DNA of 64,000 bases from Clostridia bacterium (GTDB taxonomy: Bacteria; Bacillota; Clostridia; Christensenellales; Borkfalkiaceae): positions 1 to 64,000 of the forward strand of contig JAFTPZ010000008.1 in the NCBI GenBank assembly GCA_017463025.1, given 5' to 3'. Shown one piece after another: positions 18,857-28,025 of the stretch; positions within the stretch are counted from its first letter, which is position 1, and each line of letters begins with the position of its first letter. The notes under the pieces are model-generated. The model was given only the letters and a program-made list of their open reading frames with translations. It searched no databases and was not told the origin of the DNA. Made by a program: the position numbers and the translations under genes.

Positions 18857-20082
18857 GCAATCCCGTCTACGATCCTTTTCAGATATTGACGAAAATTTAT
18901 CAGGGCGGCGCGCACGTAAAGCAGGCGATTTCCGATACGTATATCGAGGAGCAGTACCGCTCGCGCACGGTGAGGATCGTGTACGGCGTGCTCGAAAACG
19001 ACGGATTTTTGGAGTTCTGTATCCGCCGTTATGCGCCCAAACCGCCGAAAACGGTCGTGCGGATATTGCTGAAAATTTCGCTGTATATGCTCGTATATAT
19101 GGAGAAAAAACGGTATATGGTAACCGATTGTGCCGTGAGCTTATGTAAAAAGCTGGGGAAATCGGGCGTAAGCGGCTTTATCAACGCGTTTTTGCGGCGA
19201 TTTAAGATAGAGGAGGCGCTCGGCGCGCTCCCCCAAGGCGACGAGGGCGAGGCGATTAAATATTCCTATCCCTTATACGCCTATCGGAAATTGAAAAAGG
19301 AATACGGCGCGCGCGCGGAAAAAATTGCGGCGGCAAAGAGTTCGGGGGTGTCCGTACGGTTTGTGAAAAACGCGGAGGAATATCTGCAAAAACCGCATAT
19401 AAAAACGCCGTTTGACAATAATTATATCTTTGAAAATTTCGTGCGCGACGGGGGTTTCGATCGCGGCGATTATACTTTTCAGTCGGTGGGGAGTATCGCG
19501 ATCTGTACCGCGGTTGCGCCTTGCGAAAACTTACTCGACGCGTGTGCCGCCCCAGGGGGGAAGTCGGTGCTGTTGGCGGAAAAATGCAAAAGCGTAACTT
19601 CTTTTGAGCTCCACGAGCACCGCGTGGCGTTGATCAAACAATATAAAGAGCGTATGGGCGCGGAGAACGTTTGCGAAAAGCAAAAGGACAGCGCGGTCTT
19701 TGACGAGGCGTACGAGGAAAAATTCGACGGGGTATTATGCGACGTTCCCTGCTCGGGCTACGGCACGGTGAGCGAAAATCCCGATATTAAAATTTTCCGA
19801 AAGGAAGAGGATTTCAAGGCGTTGGAAAAATTGCAGAAAGCCATTCTCGATACCTGCTCGCGCTACGTAAAAAAGGGCGGCGCGCTGTACTATTCCACCT
19901 GCTCGCTGTTCGAGTGTGAAAACGATGGTATCGTGGGAGCGTTTTTGCAAAAACATCCCGAGTATCGCGTGGAAGAAATCGACAGTCCGCTTGCGCACGA
20001 TAAAAAGAAATTCGGCTTACAGTTTTTGCCTGATACGGCGTTTGGCGCAGGGTTTTACGTTTGTAAAATGAAAAAAGGTTAA
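18850..20082 (+). CDS. rsmB: 16S rRNA (cytosine-C5)-methyltransferase RsmB
   Basis: 410 residues. An N-terminal NusB-like helical domain (about residues 1-130) is followed by a SAM methyltransferase with DACAAPGGKS, DVPCSGYGTVSENPDI and the catalytic cysteine region YYSTCSLFECENDG. It methylates C967 of 16S rRNA in E. coli. Start at ATG 18850 overlaps fmt; the surrounding operon order matches Bacillus. Confidence 0.93.
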   Translation: MLSNPVYDPFQILTKIYQGGAHVKQAISDTYIEEQYRSRTVRIVYGVLENDGFLEFCIRRYAPKPPKTVVRILLKISLYMLVYMEKKRYMVTDCAVSLCKKLGKSGVSGFINAFLRRFKIEEALGALPQGDEGEAIKYSYPLYAYRKLKKEYGARAEKIAAAKSSGVSVRFVKNAEEYLQKPHIKTPFDNNYIFENFVRDGGFDRGDYTFQSVGSIAICTAVAPCENLLDACAAPGGKSVLLAEKCKSVTSFELHEHRVALIKQYKERMGAENVCEKQKDSAVFDEAYEEKFDGVLCDVPCSGYGTVSENPDIKIFRKEEDFKALEKLQKAILDTCSRYVKKGGALYYSTCSLFECENDGIVGAFLQKHPEYRVEEIDSPLAHDKKKFGLQFLPDTAFGAGFYVCKMKKG

Positions 20083-20083
20083 A

Positions 20084-20134
20084 CGCGGATATGCGGCGCA
20101 ATGCGGCGGCAGGCTTGCATCTGCGCGTTTTAAC
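20084..20134. repeat. Intergenic hairpin related to the long palindromes
   Basis: AAACGCG-GATATGC ... GCATCTG-CGCGTTT forms an imperfect stem. Its interior ATGCGGCGCAATGCGGCGGCA resembles the core at 30 kb. It occupies most of the rsmB-rlmN gap. Confidence 0.5.
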
Positions 20135-20160
20135 GAGATTTGGAGCGTGATGATTAAACA

Positions 20161-21216
20161 ATGAAAAAGATACTACAAGACTTATCCTTTGCGGAAGTGG
20201 AAACGCTCGTGATAGGTATGGGCGAAAAGAAATTCCGAGCCAAGCAGCTGTTCGAGGGGCTGACGCAGGGCAAGGCGATCTCTGCGATCACCTCCCTTTC
20301 CAAAGACTTCAAAGCGCGGCTGTTGGAGGAATATGAGGACGTACCCGTGAAGATCAAAGAAACGTACTATTCTTCGGACGGTACGGAAAAATACCTCTTC
20401 GAGCTTGCCGACGGCAATATCGTGGAGGGGGTTTTGATGAAATATAAATACGGTTTCACGCAATGCATATCCACGCAGGTAGGGTGTAGAATGGGCTGTA
20501 AATTCTGCGCTTCTACCTTGAACGGTTTGGTGCGTAATATGACCGCAGGCGAAATTTTGTCGCAGATATTGATCGTCAACGCCCTGCATAAAGCGGACGC
20601 GTTAGGCAAGGGCGACGAGGCGAGAGCGGTTACGAATATCGTGCTTATGGGTAGCGGCGAGCCGCTGGATAACTACGACGAAACGGTGAAGTTTTTGCGG
20701 AACGTAACGGCGGAAGAGGGGGTGCGTATCAGCGCGCGGAACATCTCCCTTTCCACGTGTGGGATCGTGCCGAAAATGTATCAATTTGCCGAAGAGGGTA
20801 TCCCTCTCAATCTCACCGTTTCCCTGCACGCCACCGACGATATCACGCGCGCGCGAACAATGCCCGTTGCCAAAGCGTATAAGATCGAGGATATCTTAAA
20901 AGCGTGCGATCATTACTTCCAAAAAACGGGCAGACGGTATTATTTCGAATATACTCTCATCGAGGGCGAAAATTGCGACGAGGCGCACGCGGAGGCGCTT
21001 ATAAAGCTACTTAAAGGCAAGCCCTGCCACGTGAATCTGATTCGACTCAACGAGGTGAAAGAACGTGATCTCAAAGCCTTGGACGATAAATCGGCGTATC
21101 GGTTTTTGGGTAAATTGGAAAAGGGCGGCTTGTCGGCGACGCTGCGCAGACAAATCGGCGTAGATATCGGCGGTGCTTGCGGACAGCTCCGTGCAAATTA
21201 TATAAACGAAAAATAA
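20161..21216 (+). CDS. rlmN: Dual-specificity 23S rRNA/tRNA adenine-C2 methyltransferase RlmN
   Basis: 351 residues. The radical SAM cluster motif is GCRMGCKFC. The C-terminal cysteine, needed for the methyl-protein intermediate, is in IGGACGQL. It methylates A2503 of 23S rRNA and A37 of some tRNAs. It is the last gene of the translation/initiation operon and is followed 17 bases later by a MATE transporter. Confidence 0.96.
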   Translation: MKKILQDLSFAEVETLVIGMGEKKFRAKQLFEGLTQGKAISAITSLSKDFKARLLEEYEDVPVKIKETYYSSDGTEKYLFELADGNIVEGVLMKYKYGFTQCISTQVGCRMGCKFCASTLNGLVRNMTAGEILSQILIVNALHKADALGKGDEARAVTNIVLMGSGEPLDNYDETVKFLRNVTAEEGVRISARNISLSTCGIVPKMYQFAEEGIPLNLTVSLHATDDITRARTMPVAKAYKIEDILKACDHYFQKTGRRYYFEYTLIEGENCDEAHAEALIKLLKGKPCHVNLIRLNEVKERDLKALDDKSAYRFLGKLEKGGLSATLRRQIGVDIGGACGQLRANYINEK

Positions 21217-21233
21217 AAAAGAGGTTTTTTATT

Positions 21234-22646
21234 ATGGTAGCGGAAAAGAAAAAGGTGGATTTCACCGAGGGTAAGATTTTCTTTAAGGTACTCTTATTCG
21301 TGTTGCCGATCGTGGCGACGAATCTTTTGCAGACGTTTTATAACGCCGCAGATATGATGGTCGTCAGCCTATCGAGTGAGGTCAACGCCGTCGGCGCGGT
21401 AGGAATAACGGGCTCGTTTATCAATTTGATCGTCAACGTATTTATCGGTTTTTCGGTGGGTGCGAACGTCGTGGTGGCAAAGTGTATCGGCGCAAACGAC
21501 GGAGAAGGCGTAAAGAAAGCGGTACATACTTCTTTGATTATAGGCTTTCTATTCGGCGTAATCGGCGCGGCGGTCGGGATCGCCGTCTCCCGTCCGCTGT
21601 TAAGTTGGATGGGCAATACGGGCAATCTGCTCGATCTTGCAGTGAAGTACACCTATTTCTATTTCGCAGGCGTACCGTTTTTGGCATTGACGAATTATTT
21701 AATGGCCATTTTCCGCGCTAAGGGGGATAGTAAAACGCCCCTCGTCGTGCTTTCTTTGGCAGGGCTTTTGAACGTGGTGCTCAACCTCTTTTTCGTGCTC
21801 GTGTTAAAAATGTCGGTGGAGGGGGTTGCGCTCGCTACGGCGATTGCCAATTTCGCGTCCTTTATCGTGCTTTTGATTAAGCTTATGAGGGCAAAGGACG
21901 ACGCTGCCTTTTCTTTCAAGAATTTGAAAATCGATAAAAGCGCGCTCAAAGAAATCGTGTTCGTCGGTTTCCCTGCGGCGGTGCAGAACGCCCTTTTCTC
22001 TATTTCCAATATACTCGTGCAATCCTCGATCGTAACGGTGAACAACAACGTTTGTCCGCCCGACGTCAAGTATCAACCGGTCGTGAACGGTTGCTCGGCA
22101 GGCTCGAATTTGTCGGGGTTCGTGTATACCTCGTTAAACGCCGTTTATCAAGGCGCAATCACCTTTACCAGCCAAAATATCGGCGCAAACAAACCGAAAA
22201 GGATATACGGCGTTATGGGCAGTTGCTGTGCTTTGGTCATGGCGATCAGTGTTCCTTTGGGGGTGGGGATCTTCTTTTTCCGTGAACCGCTGTTGGCGCT
22301 TTACGGCGTTACGACAGGCGCGGCAGGTAGTTTGGAGAAGATTGCTTTTGAAGCGGCGACGACGCAACTTACTTACGTTGGTCTCACTTATTTCCTTTGC
22401 GGTTTTATGGAGATTGGTTCGGGCGTGTTGCGAGGGTTGGGCAGATCGATGCAGTCTATGATCATTTCGCTGATCGGCTCGTGCCTACTCCGCGTGGTGT
22501 GGCTGCTCACTGCGTTTCCGCTCAATCCCACGCTGGAAATGATTTATATCTGTTATCCCGTAACGTGGATACTCACGTCGATCACGCTGTTTGCATGCGC
22601 GTTCTTTATACTTCGCAAAATGATAAAACACGGAAGAGGTTGGTAA
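21234..22646 (+). CDS. MATE-family efflux transporter
   Basis: 470 residues with about twelve hydrophobic segments in two similar halves. The first has LLQTFYNAADMMVVSLSS and the second AVYQGAITFTSQNIGANKPKR, both typical MATE repeats. These transporters export cationic or amphipathic compounds using sodium or protons; the substrate is unknown. ATG 21234 is chosen since upstream in-frame codons belong to the rlmN tail. In Bacillus this slot holds the prpC-prkC phosphatase/kinase genes. Confidence 0.93.
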   Translation: MVAEKKKVDFTEGKIFFKVLLFVLPIVATNLLQTFYNAADMMVVSLSSEVNAVGAVGITGSFINLIVNVFIGFSVGANVVVAKCIGANDGEGVKKAVHTSLIIGFLFGVIGAAVGIAVSRPLLSWMGNTGNLLDLAVKYTYFYFAGVPFLALTNYLMAIFRAKGDSKTPLVVLSLAGLLNVVLNLFFVLVLKMSVEGVALATAIANFASFIVLLIKLMRAKDDAAFSFKNLKIDKSALKEIVFVGFPAAVQNALFSISNILVQSSIVTVNNNVCPPDVKYQPVVNGCSAGSNLSGFVYTSLNAVYQGAITFTSQNIGANKPKRIYGVMGSCCALVMAISVPLGVGIFFFREPLLALYGVTTGAAGSLEKIAFEAATTQLTYVGLTYFLCGFMEIGSGVLRGLGRSMQSMIISLIGSCLLRVVWLLTAFPLNPTLEMIYICYPVTWILTSITLFACAFFILRKMIKHGRGW

Positions 22647-22651
22647 ATTAT

Positions 22652-23209
22652 ATGGATAATCCGATTTTGGCGACGATCGCAAGCTTTATTGCGTTGGTAT
22701 TCGTTGTGATTTCTTATTTTGTAAAAAACAAAAGCCTGTACTTGTTGTTTCAGGCTTTGTGTATCGTGTTTTTGGTCGTGTCGTATTTCTTCACGGTGCA
22801 GTTTTTCGCGATGATAGGGCTTGCGATCGGACTTGTCCGTGCGCTCGTCTTTTTCGCGTACGAGAAAAAGGACAAGGACGCGCCTCTTTGGGTGGCGTTC
22901 ACGCTTTCGGCGGCGACGCTTACCTCTTATTTTGTCGTCAATTTCTGGATATTGAAAACGGCGCAACCGCTCGACGTGCTTTGCCTTGTGGCGCTCGTGA
23001 TGTACGCGTTCATCTTCCGCATACGGAATTTGAAGATCGTGCGGTTTACTATGCTGATCCCCACGATACTTTCCATTTTATTCAACACCCTCACGCACGC
23101 GGCGTTGTTCGCCTCGCTGACCTACGTGTTCGAGCTGACGGCAGACGTAGTGTCCATCTTCCGATATCATATTCTGCCCGTTCACAAAGAGGAAAAGGAA
23201 GAAAAATAA
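22652..23209 (+). CDS. YgjV-like membrane protein
   Basis: 185 residues, hydrophobic, with about six membrane segments and a Lys/Glu-rich tail (HKEEKEEK). The arrangement resembles the YgjV family of bacterial inner-membrane proteins of unknown function. It starts five bases after the MATE stop, so the two are co-transcribed. No active-site motif is seen. Confidence 0.65.
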   Translation: MDNPILATIASFIALVFVVISYFVKNKSLYLLFQALCIVFLVVSYFFTVQFFAMIGLAIGLVRALVFFAYEKKDKDAPLWVAFTLSAATLTSYFVVNFWILKTAQPLDVLCLVALVMYAFIFRIRNLKIVRFTMLIPTILSILFNTLTHAALFASLTYVFELTADVVSIFRYHILPVHKEEKEEK

Positions 23210-23213
23210 ACGC

Positions 23214-23248
23214 AAAAAGCCGACGCGTCGTTTTACGCGTCGGCTTTG
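23214..23248. terminator. Strong terminator between YgjV-like gene and rpmB
   Basis: AAAAAGCCGACGCG / CGCGTCGGCTTT stem. It separates convergent genes; the T-rich side favours the plus strand. Confidence 0.85.
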
Positions 23249-23280
23249 TTGTTTTCAGTTAAAATACGTAGGAAAAGAGA

Positions 23281-23466
23281 TCAGTCGGCTTTTTTGAGCG
23301 TTCTGATGCATCTTGCGCAAACGTAGCCGTTCGTTTCCTTGCCGTCTTCCACGTAGGAAATTTTCTGAACGTTTACTTTGAAAGTTCTTCTCGTTTTACG
23401 GTTGGAGTGGCTCACGTTGTTGCCCGATGCTTGACCTTTACCGCAAATATTGCATACTCTTGACAT
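23281..23466 (-). CDS. rpmB: 50S ribosomal protein L28
   Basis: 61 residues. [19 protein letters not shown] and the C-terminal [12 protein letters not shown] give the two CxxC pairs of the zinc-binding C+ form of L28. Divergent from asp23, exactly as in Bacillus. AGGTG lies before the ATG. Confidence 0.96.
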   Translation of the reverse strand: MSRVCNICGKGQASGNNVSHSNRKTRRTFKVNVQKISYVEDGKETNGYVCARCIRTLKKAD

Positions 23467-23555
23467 ATTGACACCTCCGAATTTGGGATAATTTTGCCGT
23501 AGTTAGTCGCTTGAAATTCGGCTTAAAATATTACAAGCGGAAAACAAGCAATAAT

Positions 23556-23584
23556 AATATAGCATTTTTAAGGAGAAAAATCAA
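23556..23584 (-). promoter_or_regulatory. Promoter for rpmB
   Basis: On the minus strand TTGATT (23584-23579) and TATATT (23561-23556) with a 17-base spacer. Confidence 0.65.
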
Positions 23585-23643
23585 TCAAAAACGCGCCCAA
23601 AAAAACAAAAAATAAAAAAATTTCGTTTTTTTTGAAAAAGTAC

Positions 23644-23672
23644 TTGCAAAATACAGGGAAATAGTGTAAAAT
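23644..23672 (+). promoter_or_regulatory. Promoter for asp23
   Basis: TTGCAA (23644-23649), 17-base spacer, TAAAAT (23667-23672), about 25 bases before the ATG. Confidence 0.65.
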
Positions 23673-23697
23673 GAAAGAAGTAAACGGAGAGTGAAGT

Positions 23698-24048
23698 ATG
23701 TCAGTCAATACGAACAATGCTTACGGTAAAATTTCCATATCCGACCTTTCGATCGCAAAGGTCGCGTCGAACACCGCGCTCGAATCCTACGGGATCGTGG
23801 AGATGGTGTCGCGCCGTTTTACCGATAATCTTGCCACGATGCTCAAAAAAGACGTGGGCGGAAAGGGTATTAAAGTTACGACGGCGGGCAACCGCATTTA
23901 TATCGACGTTTACGTAATTATCAAATACGGCGTATCTATCAACGCCGTAGCGGAATCGCTTAAAGAGGCGATCAAATACAAAGTCGAGGGATTCACGGGT
24001 ATGATCGTAGATACCGTCAACGTGAACGTCATCGGCGTCAAACTCTGA
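23698..24048 (+). CDS. Asp23/Gls24-family (YloU-like) protein
   Basis: 116 residues of the Asp23 (DUF322) family: GKISISDLSIAKVASNTALESYGIVEM and VIIKYGVSINAVAESLKEAIKYKVEGFTG are shared features, though longer stretches vary. Family members are abundant membrane-proximal or stress proteins in Firmicutes. The neighbours (rpmB upstream, fakA-like yloV and recG downstream) match yloU in Bacillus. Confidence 0.9.
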   Translation: MSVNTNNAYGKISISDLSIAKVASNTALESYGIVEMVSRRFTDNLATMLKKDVGGKGIKVTTAGNRIYIDVYVIIKYGVSINAVAESLKEAIKYKVEGFTGMIVDTVNVNVIGVKL

Positions 24049-24057
24049 CAGTATTCA

Positions 24058-24094
24058 AAGCGCAGCCGAAAAAAATCGGCATTGCGCTTTTTTG
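24058..24094 (+). terminator. Terminator after asp23
   Basis: AAGCGCA-GCCGA / TCGGC-TGCGCTT nested stem followed by six T. Confidence 0.85.
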
Positions 24095-24184
24095 CGTATT
24101 ATAAAGCCGTTCTTTGCGCTCGTCGATCGGTCCTGCGCAGACGGATAGTTTTCTACTAAATTTGATTACAAGGAGCATTTTCTA

Positions 24185-25828
24185 ATGCATAAAACGATAA
24201 ACAGCGCTGAATTTCGTAAAATGATACTCGTCGGCGCAAAACAACTCGAACTCAACCGTGCGAAAGTGGACGCGCTGAACGTATTCCCCGTTCCCGACGG
24301 CGATACGGGTACGAATATGTCGCTGACCATGCAGTCGGCGGTAAGGGAGCTTACGGCTTGTCAATCCAACGCCTTTTCGGAGGTGTGCAACAGTATATCC
24401 AAAGGCGCTTTGAAAGGCGCGAGAGGTAATTCGGGCGTTATTCTTTCCCAGATACTCAAAGGTATTTGTTCCGTTTTGGGCAAATGCGAAAAGGAAGTGG
24501 ATACGAAAACGTTCGCGAAGGCTTTGGAGCAAGGTACGAAAATTGCGTACAGCGCGGTGTCCGTGCCCAAGGAAGGTACGATCTTAACGGTTATCCGTAT
24601 GATGAGCGAGATCGCGCCCAAGGTAGCGAGTAAAAAGAAGAATTTCGAAGAATTTTTCAAGGACGTGATCGACGAGGGCGAAAGAGCGCTCGCGCTCACT
24701 CCCCAGCTTTTGCCCGTACTCAAAAAAGCGGGCGTCGTCGACTCGGGCGGCGTCGGGCTTATGACGATCATCAAAGGCTTTGCTTGCGAGCTGACCGGCG
24801 AAGAGATCGCGGATACGGTCGGGGAAGTGGAAACGCAACCCGATGAATCGCTGTTTGGGGATAATTCCAACATTATCAATATGGATCTGGGCGACATTGA
24901 ATTTGCCTATTGTACGGAATTTTTCATTATCAATATGAAAAACAGCACGACGCTTTCGGATATCGACCGTCTGCGCGAACGCCTTATGGGCATCGGCGAC
25001 AGCGTGATCTGCATCGGGGACTTGGAACTCGTCAAAGTACACGTACACACCAACAACCCCGGGAAAGCGCTCACTTACGCGCTTGAACTTGGCGAGCTCG
25101 ATCGTCCGAAGATCGAAAATATGCTCGAACAGAACCGTCAACTCCGCGCGCAAAGAGAGGCGGAAAAGAAAGAGATGGGTATGCTTGCGATCTGTACGGG
25201 CGCAGGGCTTTCCGATATCTTCCGCGATCTTACGGTGGATCGTATCATCGAGGGCGGTCAGACGATGAACCCCAGTGCGAGCGATATCGCTACGGCGGCG
25301 CAAAAGATCAACGCCGAGCACATTTTCGTGTTCCCCAACAATAAAAATATTATTTTGGCGGCAGAACAGGCGAAAGCGCTTGTGGAAAACAAGACGATCC
25401 ACGTAATTCCGACGAAAAACGTGCCCCAAGGCTTTGCCGCGGCGCTTGAATTTAATCCCGAAGTGAGTGCGGAAGAGAATAAAACGAATATGATCCACGC
25501 GCTCGATAACGTGAAAGCGGGACAGGTTACGTACGCGGTGCGTAACACCTCGCTCAACGGTTTCTCTATCAAAGAGGGAGATATTATCGGTCTGGACGAT
25601 AAAAAGATATTGGCGAAGTCCCACTCGGTGGAAGAAACGGTGTTAAAACTGATTTCGCGCATGAAAGAGGACTTCCACCAGATGATCACTCTCTACTACG
25701 GCGAGGACGTGAAAGAGGAGGAGGCGGAAACGCTCTGCGCGACGATCGCGGAAAAATATCCCGATTGCGACGTGGATTTCCATAACGGCGGACAGTCGGT
25801 ATATTACTATATACTTTCTTTGGAATAA
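24185..25828 (+). CDS. DAK2-domain fatty acid kinase-like protein (YloV/FakA)
   Basis: 547 residues. The N-terminal DhaL/DAK2 nucleotide domain has NVFPVPDGDTGTNM (metal Asp residues), GARGNSGVILSQ and DSGGVGL. A middle domain and a C-terminal DegV-like domain follow, the FakA layout. FakA phosphorylates fatty acids presented by FakB (DegV) proteins for phospholipid synthesis. A DegV-family gene at 30155 could be a partner. Gene order asp23-yloV-recG is as in Bacillus. Confidence 0.9.
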   Translation: MHKTINSAEFRKMILVGAKQLELNRAKVDALNVFPVPDGDTGTNMSLTMQSAVRELTACQSNAFSEVCNSISKGALKGARGNSGVILSQILKGICSVLGKCEKEVDTKTFAKALEQGTKIAYSAVSVPKEGTILTVIRMMSEIAPKVASKKKNFEEFFKDVIDEGERALALTPQLLPVLKKAGVVDSGGVGLMTIIKGFACELTGEEIADTVGEVETQPDESLFGDNSNIINMDLGDIEFAYCTEFFIINMKNSTTLSDIDRLRERLMGIGDSVICIGDLELVKVHVHTNNPGKALTYALELGELDRPKIENMLEQNRQLRAQREAEKKEMGMLAICTGAGLSDIFRDLTVDRIIEGGQTMNPSASDIATAAQKINAEHIFVFPNNKNIILAAEQAKALVENKTIHVIPTKNVPQGFAAALEFNPEVSAEENKTNMIHALDNVKAGQVTYAVRNTSLNGFSIKEGDIIGLDDKKILAKSHSVEETVLKLISRMKEDFHQMITLYYGEDVKEEEAETLCATIAEKYPDCDVDFHNGGQSVYYYILSLE

Positions 25829-25860
25829 ACGTATAATTATACAGAAAAACGAATAAATAC

Positions 25861-25893
25861 AAAAGGCGGAAGGCGGGGAGTCGTTCCGCCTTT
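25861..25893 (+). terminator. Hairpin between the fakA-like gene and recG
   Basis: AAAGGCGGAA / TTCCGCCTTT, 10-bp perfect stem around 13 bases, with only three T at the end. Weak terminator or attenuator. Confidence 0.55.
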
Positions 25894-25907
25894 GCCATAG
25901 GGAGAAT

Positions 25908-27914
25908 ATGAAACTTTCTTCTCTGCGTTCTATCGGCGAAAAACGCGAAAAGGAATTTAATAAGCTGGGTATTTACGAGGCGGAAGATCTCGTGAAATTT
26001 TTTCCGCGCGCCTATCTCGATCTGACCGAACGCACCTCCTTGAAAAACGCTTATCATAACGACGTGGCGCTCGTTGCCTGCGAAGTAACGAGGCTTGCGC
26101 CCGTCAATTTTTCCAGCGCGCGAAAAGTCGTGCGCGCCTTTTGTTCACAAGGCGGTTTCCCGTTCACGGCGGTATGGTTCAACCAACCCTACGTGGCGCA
26201 AAAGCTCAAAGCCGGCGAGTATCTTTTTTACGGGCGTATTCAAAATAAATACGGACAGATATCCATCGTCAATCCCACGTTCGAGCCGCTCGATCAAAAT
26301 TATCGGCTTAAAGGGATTTTGCCCGTGTATTCGCTGAGGGGCAAGTTGAGTCAAAAGATCGTCCGCGACGCGGTGAAAGAGGCGCTCGGGGGGGTGAATA
26401 TCGATAGCGTAATTCCTTGGCAAATTATACAAAAATACAATTTACCTCCGCTTGCAAAATCCTATTTCGACGTGCATAATCCGCCCGATCAGGCGGCGAA
26501 AGATCTTGCGTCCGAGCGTATTGCGCTCGAAGAATATTTCATTCTCATTTCCGCGTTCAAGATCATAAAAGGGGGCAAGGAGGAGGCGCGTATTCGGCGG
26601 TACGGCGCGACGGCGGCGGAGGTCAAGGCGTTTTCCGAAAGGTTCGGTTTTGAGTTCACGGAAGGACAAAAAAAGGCGGTGAACGATATTTTCACCAACC
26701 TCAACGCGCCTACGCGTATGAACAGATTGTTACAAGGGGACGTGGGTAGCGGTAAAACGGCGGTAGCGCTTTGCGGTATTTTTATGGCGGTAAAAAGCGG
26801 TTATTCGGCGGCGTATCTCTCGCCCACGGAAGTACTTGCCGCACAAAATTACGCCCTGCTCAAAAAATATTTTCCCGAATATAAAGTCGGGTATTTGGCA
26901 GGGGGAATGACGGTCAAGGAAAAGCGGGAAATGAAAGCGCGGTTGCAGCGCGGCGAGATCGATATTATCTGCGGTACGCACGCGATTTTGCAAGGGGACG
27001 TGGAAATGCCGTCGCTTGCGTTTATCGTGTGCGACGAGCAACACCGATTCGGCGTGGCGCAACGAAACGCGCTTGCGGAGAAAGGCGAGGGCGTGGATAT
27101 GCTCGTCATGAGCGCGACGCCCATTCCGCGTACGCTTTCGCTTATTTTCTACGGCGATCTGGACGTAACGACGATCACGGACAAGCCCAAGGCGCGGCAG
27201 GAAATTTCCACGGGGATCGTGCCGCCGCAAAAGTACGAGGATATGCTCGATTACGTGGAAAGGGAAACGCGCGCGGGGAAACAGGCGTATTTTGTGTGCG
27301 CGAAGATCGACGACGATGAAGAGGGCTCGATCATCAGCGTTACCGAGCTTTACGACGAGCTCAAAGGCAGGTTGCCCACCGTGCGGTTCGCTTTGCTACA
27401 CGGGAGAATGAAAGACAAAGAGAAGGCGGAGATTATGACGGCGTTCAAAAATCGCGAATACGATTGTCTGGTTTCCACGACGGTCATCGAAGTAGGCGTG
27501 GACGTGCCGAACGCGACGATCATGATCATTTGCAACGCCGAGCGGTTCGGACTTTCGCAGTTGCATCAGCTGCGCGGCAGAGTAGGTCGGGGCGCGGAAA
27601 AGAGCTATTGTTTCCTTTTGATGGGCGCGGACGGGGATACGGCGCGCGAGCGGTTATTGACCTTAAAAAACGAAACGGACGGTTTCAAGATCGCGGAAAA
27701 GGACTTGGAAATGCGCGGTAGCGGCGATTTCTTCGGTACGCGGCAATCGGGAAAGATGTTCGGGGATATTAAAAATCTGCGGTATCCTACGCAAGTGGTA
27801 TTTGCGGCAAAAAGACTGTCAGACGACGCTTTTGAGGGACGGTTCGATACGGAAGATTTACGAAATGCCGCCTTGAAAAAGTACGACAGCTTAAAAGACG
27901 TGGTATTGAATTAA
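25908..27914 (+). CDS. recG: ATP-dependent DNA helicase RecG
   Basis: 668 residues. The N-terminal wedge/OB domain is followed by the helicase: LLQGDVGSGKTAVA (Walker A), CDEQHRFG (Walker B), MSATPIPRTL (motif III), VSTTVIEVGVDVPNA and LHQLRGRVGRG (motif VI). It reverses stalled forks and branch-migrates recombination intermediates. Somewhat compact N-terminal region but all motifs are intact. Confidence 0.97.
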   Translation: MKLSSLRSIGEKREKEFNKLGIYEAEDLVKFFPRAYLDLTERTSLKNAYHNDVALVACEVTRLAPVNFSSARKVVRAFCSQGGFPFTAVWFNQPYVAQKLKAGEYLFYGRIQNKYGQISIVNPTFEPLDQNYRLKGILPVYSLRGKLSQKIVRDAVKEALGGVNIDSVIPWQIIQKYNLPPLAKSYFDVHNPPDQAAKDLASERIALEEYFILISAFKIIKGGKEEARIRRYGATAAEVKAFSERFGFEFTEGQKKAVNDIFTNLNAPTRMNRLLQGDVGSGKTAVALCGIFMAVKSGYSAAYLSPTEVLAAQNYALLKKYFPEYKVGYLAGGMTVKEKREMKARLQRGEIDIICGTHAILQGDVEMPSLAFIVCDEQHRFGVAQRNALAEKGEGVDMLVMSATPIPRTLSLIFYGDLDVTTITDKPKARQEISTGIVPPQKYEDMLDYVERETRAGKQAYFVCAKIDDDEEGSIISVTELYDELKGRLPTVRFALLHGRMKDKEKAEIMTAFKNREYDCLVSTTVIEVGVDVPNATIMIICNAERFGLSQLHQLRGRVGRGAEKSYCFLLMGADGDTARERLLTLKNETDGFKIAEKDLEMRGSGDFFGTRQSGKMFGDIKNLRYPTQVVFAAKRLSDDAFEGRFDTEDLRNAALKKYDSLKDVVLN

Positions 27915-27965
27915 AGGAAATTTATAAAATCTCCGTGAAAAATAGGAAAATATTTCTTCAAGCTA

Positions 27966-27994
27966 TTGACGAAAAAGAAAATTTGTTGTATAAT
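27966..27994 (+). promoter_or_regulatory. Promoter for the HisIE-like gene
   Basis: TTGACG (27966-27971), 17-base spacer, TATAAT (27989-27994). Confidence 0.75.
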
Positions 27995-28025
27995 AAATAA
28001 TGTAAGATGACGTTGGAGGTGCGCT

